This document shows, piece after piece, positions 46,401 through 51,479 of a stretch of 51,479 nt of DNA. A program made the translations under genes and the position numbers. The number at the start of each line of letters is the position of its first letter. Within the stretch, counting starts at the first letter, position 1. This stretch comes from Gyrodactylus bullatarudis (Eukaryota > Platyhelminthes > Monogenea > Gyrodactylidea > Gyrodactylidae): contig SSNU01000062.1 in the NCBI GenBank assembly GCA_012064415.1, positions 1 to 51,479 on the forward strand. The letters run 5' to 3'. The notes below the pieces were generated by a model, which saw only the letters and a program-made list of their open reading frames with translations, did no database searches and was not told where the DNA came from.

Positions 46401-49400
46401 CCAATTTTTGGATAAACTAAATCAAATAAGCCTAAAGTAATGAATAGACAAAGAGAATTTAGTAAATAAGATTCTTCAAGGTAGAAGGTTTCAAAATATC
46501 GAATGCCCCTCGGATTTGAACTCAAGGGGTGTAAATAATTATTATATATGGGTTTGGACCCTGTCTGGCTTCGAAGAAAACCCTCGTATTCATATGATCA
46601 TTGTCAAATTCCTCTGATAATGAGACTTTTCACGTTCAGTAAAACTTTACCTTTTATAAATTAATTTACAATTTTTAGACATTAAACCTACTAGCAAAGT
46701 GTAGCCACTAGTTATTACTATTTCCATATGAACTCTAACCTGTATGGAGATTGTCTTCTCACACCTAGATGTTAGAATTCGGATAAGCAAATGTCAATTC
46801 CATAAGAGAGTCAACTATTATTCAACTCACGGAGGCAGATGTAGACGCGTTTCGTCCTTATTAGGACTCGTCAGTACACCAAAGTCAGGATTCGATCCTG
46901 AGTCTTCCCATTGTATTAGAAAAATAATCTGTGAACAGGAGTTTTGGCCTATTGGAAGAAGAAGACCTGGGAAGAAGACTCAGGATCGAATCCTGGCTAT
47001 GGTGTACTGACGATTCCTATTAAAGACGAAACGCGTCTGCCTTCGTGAGTTGAATAATATTTGACTCTCTTATGGAATTGACATTTGCTTATCCGAATTC
47101 TAACATCTAGGTGTGAGAAGACAATCTCCATACAGGTTAGAGTTCATATGGTTATAGGAGTAACCAGAAAGTTTAACCTTGTTTCTGTGAGATGAACGGT
47201 TGAACTGAAGAATCAATTAATTTTTGCTCCTAGTTTTCTTTGATTTAATTTCCGTATGAAATTTTCATTTCAAAAAATATCACGGTAGGTACTGTATAAA
47301 TTAGGCTATGCTAACAAAATTAAGGGTTAACTTAGAGAACAGTTGCCCCCTCTTATTTCTCTCTAAGTTTACTTTGAATCGTGTTGAAAACTCACTGCAA
47401 GGGATTCGTTTTCATTTCACCGATGTTAAAAAGCCCTTAGTCTCTTTGTCATTCAGAAAAATTAGTGAAAAACAAGAGGGGGCAAATGTTCTATAAATTA
47501 GCCAAATTAGGGTATCTAAAATACTTATCTCTTGGTTATGAAAATAATATTTTATTCGGCTAAAAACCTCAAAAGATGAAGAGCGATACTCAGCTATTCA
47601 TTCATAAATTGTATTGAATAATTTATTCTAGATCAATTGATGTATTCCTTGTGTCATGTTTCATAACTGTATTCGGAAGTCTCCTGGAATTTGCTGTTGT
47701 TAGCTTCGTATCGAATGAGATGTCGTTTGAAAGAGCAGATCAAACTACTCTCACCACTCCCAAAGTCAACACCAAGTTATGCAAGCAGAACCAGAGTGTC
47801 TATTCTCAAATTGTCGAGCAGACCTCCTCGGGGTCCCTTCAAAATTATCCCCCTTGTATATGGCAGAGGAAGAAGGATGAACAGGACTGGCTACAACTGC
47901 ACGAGATTGACAGTCAAAATATTAGCAGCTCCTCTGACAGTCCAGTAAAGTATTGTCTAAATGAACCTGATGAGGGCGTCAGACAGGTATGTAACCTATT
48001 TCTTTTTCTCAGAATTCTAATCTCAAAAACTATTCCCGCTTGAGCAACTGAATTTTTCTTTCTGAGTGAAAAAGGTCAATTTTAACCTCATTGAAATGAT
48101 AAGTCAGCTTTCAAAAAAGGAATTCTTATTTGGTATCAGTGCAATTATTCTGAAAAGGTTTTCTACGTTTGTGTGATGAAGAAAATAATAATGTGGCACA
48201 AGGGTTAATAAAAATTCGAAATTCTAACAATCTGCTCAATTCAAATAGGAGTCGTAATATAATTCAAGATAGTCTTTCAAATGGTGTATTCAACTTTACT
48301 TTAATAGATCTTGAAAGAGGGAATGCAATGTGCGTATACTATTGTATTGGATAGAGTATAAAATTGTTTATTAAAACTAACACATTAGAATGTAAACATT
48401 ATCAGTATATCACCTACAGTAAAAAGTTAATTGGAAAAACAACCACGGAAAGGTAACTACGTTCATCATTTGATCGGAAAAGAATTGACGTAGGTAATCA
48501 AAACTTTCGTTTAGCATAGTAAAACGCTTTTCGAGGAATTTCTTTGATGAGAATTTCCAAGAGGGCTTTTTAAACCTCATTTTAATTGGAACAATATAAG
48601 CCTAGTGCATAAAGAGAATTCAGTAATTCTAAAAAATAATTCAATCTGGCCAAAATTTTTCACTTTTGGAATGTTTGACTTTAAATTTTTTCGATTTCAG
48701 ACATTCAAGGCGATTTAATACTGATTTTGCTCGCGAGTAAAGTCATACATAGGTAGTACTGAAAGAAATTTAGAGATTAGGTGTAAAGATAACACAAAGG
48801 GGCTTTAGAAAAGGTACAGGTAGACAAGTCAGTACTAGCTAGATCCAGATCATCTTAAAGATTTGAATGACATGTAAGAACATGAGGAATAAGTATAAAA
48901 AAAGGATTTTGGAGTCTATAGAAATTAAACTGAACGAGGTTGTTAATGGTAATAAGCCGGATATAAATATTGGAAATCGTTGGTTAGAGTTGATTGATTA
49001 AAGTTGAGAAGAAATCTGATTGGTTTAATGTTTTGATTGGACACACAAGGTTTTAAGTTTTTTGAAAAATCTCACGCCAGAAGAAGAATACAACATGTAT
49101 TCGAAATATTGTATGAGTCCAAACTCAATTTTTAATTCCAGCAACTAATGGGCTTATTTCATGATGGTACTCCAGAAATATATTTTATAGACTATAACGT
49201 TGTTCGCTTCCTAACTAACTTTGTTGTCTTCTGGCTTGTATTGCCAATAGTATTGGTCTAATTGCGGAAAAGGAAAGGGCAGAAAGGTGTAGTATTTCTT
49301 AAAAAATATGGATTATAAAAATTATAGTGATTGTTATACAGAATTGTATTAGAGTAATAACTCTGATAATATAATTCATCCCTGAAGCACTATTTGGTTC

Positions 49401-51152
49401 AACATTAATATATTTTATTCTTAACTATGCACTGAAAAAGGTTGAGATTTTATTTTAATATAGTGAAACCTCATCCTCATATCGAGTACTTCTAGAGTTA
49501 AGAAACATTTTTGAGCGATTCTCATATTCCAGATGCCTAATTATGAAATCAATCATTTTCAGGGGAAATTAATCGAATACTGATTAAACCATTACATTTC
49601 CCAAAATTAGAATCTTGAAGATAACTAACATACATATATATATTTATCACCTCATGTTAAATGGGTATATATTAATTGTTTTGGAAAATTATATTCCATA
49701 TCTCTACGCTATAAATGAAATAAATTTCGATAATGTTATACAGTGCACTTTACAAATACATAAAAAATAGAAGAAATCGTATGCAATAATACAGTCTAGA
49801 GTAGTGAAGAAAAAAATCCAAGAACCGAACAATAGATTTTCAAACCTAAACAAAAAATTGATTTAAGCATATATCCTGATATTATTAGGCTAGGAAATTA
49901 ATAAACTCAAAAGTATTAATTCCTAGCTGTTACAAATAAGGTATTTTATCTTTTATAACCTTGGTTATCTACTTGAAAAACCCGTCATTTTGAAATGATC
50001 TTGGATCACCCTAGTTTATCGATTTCCAAGCGGTTCAAATGATCGAAAAATAGGAAGTAGACTTTCATACGTAAATGGTGTATTTTTCATTGTCTAATGA
50101 TGATCCTGAAAAAAAACGTTTGATTCCTCTCAGACCTTGAAATCAACAAAAAATTTCAACTTAAAGTTTAAAAATATTAAAAAATCGCGCCATCTCGAAT
50201 TTTAAAATGTCTCTTAAATTTTCAAAAAAAAACTTTTTTTCAAATTTTATTTTTCTAAAATCAGTAAAAGTGGACATTTTGAATCAGTTACCAAAAAATC
50301 TTTCAAAAATTTCGATACCTTGATGAAAAAATGAGATTTTTGTAAAAATCATGAATTTCCAAATTCATCGAGAATAGCTGTATTTTTGGTTCAGAAGTTA
50401 TCGATCCAAAAACAGGCTATCTTTGGAATTTTAGCAGATGAGTTCAGGCGATTGCATACTTGAATTCTACGGGCATGATAAAAGTACCCTTACTTTTTAC
50501 CTATGACCCTGGGAAGTACGTTTTCAAAAATTAATTTTTCTCTTTGAATTGGTATAGCACGAGTTTGACGTATGATAGAGCCAAGATCTTTGAGTATTAA
50601 GATCCAGGAGATTAATAAATTCACTATCGAGTAGAGGGAGTGGGGATTATTTTCTGAGGCTTAAAAAATAAAAAGTAACTTAAATGATATGTGATAGAAA
50701 TATCACAGTGTGGGACTTCAAGGGCTAATATCCCATAAATTATCTAGTTCTTATTTCTCATCCAGAGATCTAAAATTTGAAAGTTAAATATGATCTTTGT
50801 TAGAAGTATTTCTTATGTTATACAGTTTCGACGCATCAAAGTTGATAAATTTAAGGCATTCTAAACTGTATAAAAAACTTCAAGAGGACAAAAAAACTTT
50901 TTAACTTTCAAGTTAGTGTCTATGAAAATAAAATTTAATTTTTAGCAAAGAACAATGTTAAAAGATTACTCCCGGCATGAGTCAGGGCCAACAATGGATA
51001 ATGCCAGTACCGCTCGCAAGGTCGACCAATACTCAAGGATCATTTTCCCAATAGCCTTTGGCTTTTTCAATATCATCTACTGGGTCACTTACTACACAGT
51101 GGCTTACGGAGCTGATTCAAAACAGGATCCCGCTAAATTGACAAACACTTGA
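40291..51152 (+). CDS. Cys-loop ligand-gated chloride channel subunit, GABA/glycine-receptor type (whole gene)
   Basis: Joined exons 40291-40483, 40526-40596, 40780-41024, 45450-45532, 45593-45730, 45774-46002, 47632-47986 and 50946-51152 give 1521 nt, 506 aa, all phases consistent. Signal peptide about 1-21. The ligand-binding domain has loop D YFRQNW, loop A PDTFFAN, the Cys-loop C177 to C191 with 13 residues between, loop B ESFGFTTKD and loop C TTGNYSRL. M1 is about 263-283, M2 about 289-310 with [17 protein letters not shown]3 about 331-350, the intracellular loop about 350-475 and M4 about 478-497. Pro-Ala before R291 marks anion selectivity. Motifs around M2-M3 ([20 protein letters not shown]) are closest to arthropod RDL, with glycine-receptor traits. 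It forms pentameric, plasma-membrane inhibitory channels. Subtype and ligand (GABA, glycine or other) are not certain. Confidence 0.93.
40526..40596 (+). CDS. Channel exon 2: first beta strands
   Basis: After a 42-bp intron (acceptor TTTGCCCAG) the 71-nt exon reads [20 protein letters not shown], the beta1-beta2 region (VxxxxxxxSxxSISE pattern). It ends ATG|GTAAGT in phase 0. Confidence 0.9.
40780..41024 (+). CDS. Channel exon 3: loops D, A and E
   Basis: Acceptor TTCCCGCAG, donor TTAG|GTGAGA, 245 nt. It encodes [13 protein letters not shown] (loop D, with the arginine that contacts GABA in RDL), [12 protein letters not shown] (loop A) and [17 protein letters not shown] (loop E). An NGT glycosylation site lies at about residue 118. 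Confidence 0.95.
41030..45445 (+). other. 4.4-kb channel intron
   Basis: The exons on both sides join in phase (AG|G, giving [10 protein letters not shown]), so nothing is missing. AT-rich; I see no RNA gene. Around 43000-43200 there are weak members of the GCGCCAAC repeat family, and a minus-strand open stretch at 43727-44180. Confidence 0.5.
43727..44180 (-). other. Unassigned open stretch of about 150 codons, antisense in the channel intron
   Basis: The frame is open from about 44180 to 43727 and contains [20 protein letters not shown] and [18 protein letters not shown], followed by several cysteines. No ATG near its start, no splice context and no motif that I recognise. It may be mobile-element coding debris. 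Confidence 0.3.
45450..45532 (+). CDS. Channel exon 4: Cys-loop
   Basis: Acceptor TTAACTAG, donor AAAGTT|GTAAGT, 83 nt. It reads [20 protein letters not shown] followed by C, the diagnostic Cys-loop with its FPMD core. Confidence 0.96.
45593..45730 (+). CDS. Channel exon 5: loop B to start of loop C
   Basis: Acceptor TAATTTCAG, donor CACGG|GTATGT, 138 nt. It reads [15 protein letters not shown], then LPQYEMIG and [14 protein letters not shown] is a glycosylation site. The 60-bp intron before it happens to be open in frame. Confidence 0.94.
45774..46002 (+). CDS. Channel exon 6: loop C, M1 and M2
   Basis: Acceptor AATCTCTAG after a 43-bp intron. It reads [20 protein letters not shown], continues through M1 ([18 protein letters not shown]) and M2 ([16 protein letters not shown]), and ends [13 protein letters not shown] plus AA. 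The donor is CTCAA|GTTTGT, non-consensus at +3 but joining in phase to AAA (Lys) of the M3 exon. The frame read through ends at a stop 27 nt later, so the splice is needed. Confidence 0.93.
46838..46880 (-). ncRNA. Hammerhead ribozyme, canonical core
   Basis: Minus strand, 5' to 3': stem I strand GGUGUA, core CUGACGA (46874-46868), stem II GUCC and GGAC around the loop UAAUAA, core GAAA (46853-46850), then CGCGUC and stem I strand UACAUC. All catalytic-core positions agree with the hammerhead consensus, both stems pair fully (stem I 6 pairs, stem II 4 pairs), and cleavage is expected after C at 46844. Stem III is only ACGCGU, self-complementary and without a loop. This is the minimal type I form known from PLE and other retroelements, thought to act as a dimer. 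Activity is inferred, not shown. Confidence 0.8.
46999..47045 (+). ncRNA. Decayed hammerhead copy in the right arm
   Basis: The same unit on the plus strand keeps GGUGUA, CUGACGA, GAAA and CGCGUC. But stem II is broken (UUCC against AGAC) and four bases of the stem I partner (UACA) are gone. It is therefore probably inactive, although its partner 120 bp away is intact. Confidence 0.6.
47632..47986 (+). CDS. Channel exon 7: M3 and intracellular loop
   Basis: Acceptor TTATTCTAG, donor AGACAG|GTATGT, 355 nt, phase 2 in and 0 out. It starts with Lys completed across the splice, then [20 protein letters not shown] (M3). The loop of about 110 residues is hydrophilic, with serine clusters (ISSSSDSP) and a basic patch QRKKDE; such loops carry phosphorylation and anchoring sites in the family. 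Confidence 0.92.
47990..50940 (+). other. 3.0-kb channel intron
   Basis: AT-rich with no exon, RNA gene or complete element seen. One member of the dispersed CGCGCC repeat lies at about 49985-50200. Confidence 0.5.
49985..50200. repeat. Dispersed repeat, partner of 38140-38350
   Basis: Contains GATCCTGAAAAAAAACGTTTG, TTCCTCTCA, TTGAAATCAACAAA and AAAAATCGCGCCA as direct matches, and 49988-50062 as an inverted match, to the intronic repeat at 38140-38350. Confidence 0.55.
50946..51152 (+). CDS. Channel exon 8: M4 and C-terminus
   Basis: Acceptor TAATTTTTAG, 69 codons to TGA 51150-51152. It reads [20 protein letters not shown] then [10 protein letters not shown], the standard pre-M4 K-V-D-xYSR and M4 pattern of anionic Cys-loop subunits. 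The tail after M4 (about 18 residues) is longer than in most vertebrate subunits. Confidence 0.95.
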   Translation, partial: QRTMLKDYSRHESGPTMDNASTARKVDQYSRIIFPIAFGFFNIIYWVTYYTVAYGADSKQDPAKLTNT

Positions 51153-51227
51153 TCGGTTACCGACTTTAAAAACGGCTCAAATGTACAAGTTAATTGTATA
51201 AAAAAATCTTTAATGATATATACGCTT

Positions 51228-51233
51228 AATAAA
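51228..51233 (+). terminator. Poly(A) signal of the channel gene
   Basis: AATAAA 76 nt downstream of the stop codon, followed by AT-rich DNA; the first canonical hexamer in the 3' flank. Confidence 0.65.
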
Positions 51234-51479
51234 AATTATATTTTTATTTTTGTTAGAAATATTTCTATAGTGGTCGAATGAATATGTGAAACACTCTGAA
51301 TATTTTAAACTGTCGATTTATTTAAAATGATAAATTTTTCAAATCAAGACCATTTGATACATTATAAAATTCTCTATCAATTGATATCTGAATGAATGTT
51401 TTTACCTTTTCATCTTTCCCTGTACAAGTAAAAATACTATTTTTCATTGAAGTTGAAAACGAACTAATATGTGAAACAC

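Larger units (their letters stand above)
46724..47151. repeat. 428-bp palindrome (arms about 185 bp) with outward-facing hammerhead units
   Basis: Left arm 46724-46910 and right arm 46968-47151 are near-exact inverted copies (outer CCATATGAACTCTAACCTGT; inner AGTCTTCCCA), around a centre of 57 bp. Each arm, read outward from the centre, has a hammerhead-type segment followed by the GTGAGTTGAATA repeat also present at 1571-1715. The left arm's repeat continues to about 46690 beyond the palindrome. It lies in the intron between M2 and M3 of the channel gene. Confidence 0.85.

Noticed and set aside
46210..46440. 76-codon plus-strand frame in a channel intron
   Set aside because: No motif, no usable acceptor in phase with the channel, and the flanking exons join correctly without it.
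46503..46530. tRNA-3'-end-like sequence (GAGTTCAAATCC on the minus strand)
   Set aside because: The T-stem does not pair properly and no cloverleaf precedes it; at most a decayed SINE fragment.
46882..46904. CAGGATTCGATCCTG as a T-arm
   Set aside because: It is a self-complementary block within the arms of the large palindrome, not part of a tRNA.
48169..48354. 61-codon plus-strand frame in the last channel intron
   Set aside because: No motif, no conservation evidence, and the M3-loop and M4 exons join in phase 0 directly.
1..51479. CRISPR arrays, rRNA genes, bacterial operons
   Set aside because: No regularly spaced direct repeats and no rRNA motifs; gene structure is clearly eukaryotic.

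Overview
This is a metazoan genomic window: AT-rich (my estimate, roughly two-thirds A+T), with intron-split genes (GT-AG, introns from about 42 bp to 8 kb) and many degraded mobile elements. The ion-channel gene is closest, by motif recall, to arthropod RDL-type GABA receptors. Together with the base composition and the Penelope-like elements this suggests an arthropod, perhaps a crustacean. That placement is inference; no sequence here proves a species.

Layout. Positions 1-12.1 kb hold no host gene that I can support. They contain two Penelope-like retroelement (PLE) remnants with GIY-YIG endonuclease segments (about 3.7-4.0 kb minus, 6.0-6.95 kb plus), hammerhead-like ribozyme motifs, a 743-bp DNA transposon relic with 200-bp inverted repeats (9128-9870) and several hairpin repeats. 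From 12216 to 39979, minus strand, runs a Caskin-like ankyrin/tandem-SAM scaffold gene. I rebuilt it as 15 coding exons with every splice phase agreeing (2862 nt, 953 aa). One further phase-compatible exon (22101-22349) starts with ATG and lies behind a TATA/double-CCAAT promoter-like block, so a second, ankyrin-less isoform (698 aa) is likely. From 40291 to 51152, plus strand, is a complete eight-exon Cys-loop chloride-channel subunit of GABA/glycine type (1521 nt, 506 aa), from signal peptide to M4, followed by a poly(A) signal.

The two host genes are head to head, with 371 bp between their predicted ATGs, so they may share a control region. Both would act at synapses in neurons: Caskins are presynaptic or axonal scaffolds (CASK/LAR pathways) and the channel mediates fast inhibition. 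A functional link between the neighbours is speculation.

Mobile elements sit in introns and flanks: a Ty3/gypsy 3' end with LTR (34.1-34.65 kb), a 580-bp inverted-repeat element (16.36-16.94 kb), and a 428-bp near-perfect palindrome inside a channel intron (46724-47151). The palindrome carries a textbook hammerhead ribozyme core on the minus strand. The most unusual theme is this set of hammerhead-type motifs, in at least two sequence families, tied to PLE tails and to palindromic repeats.
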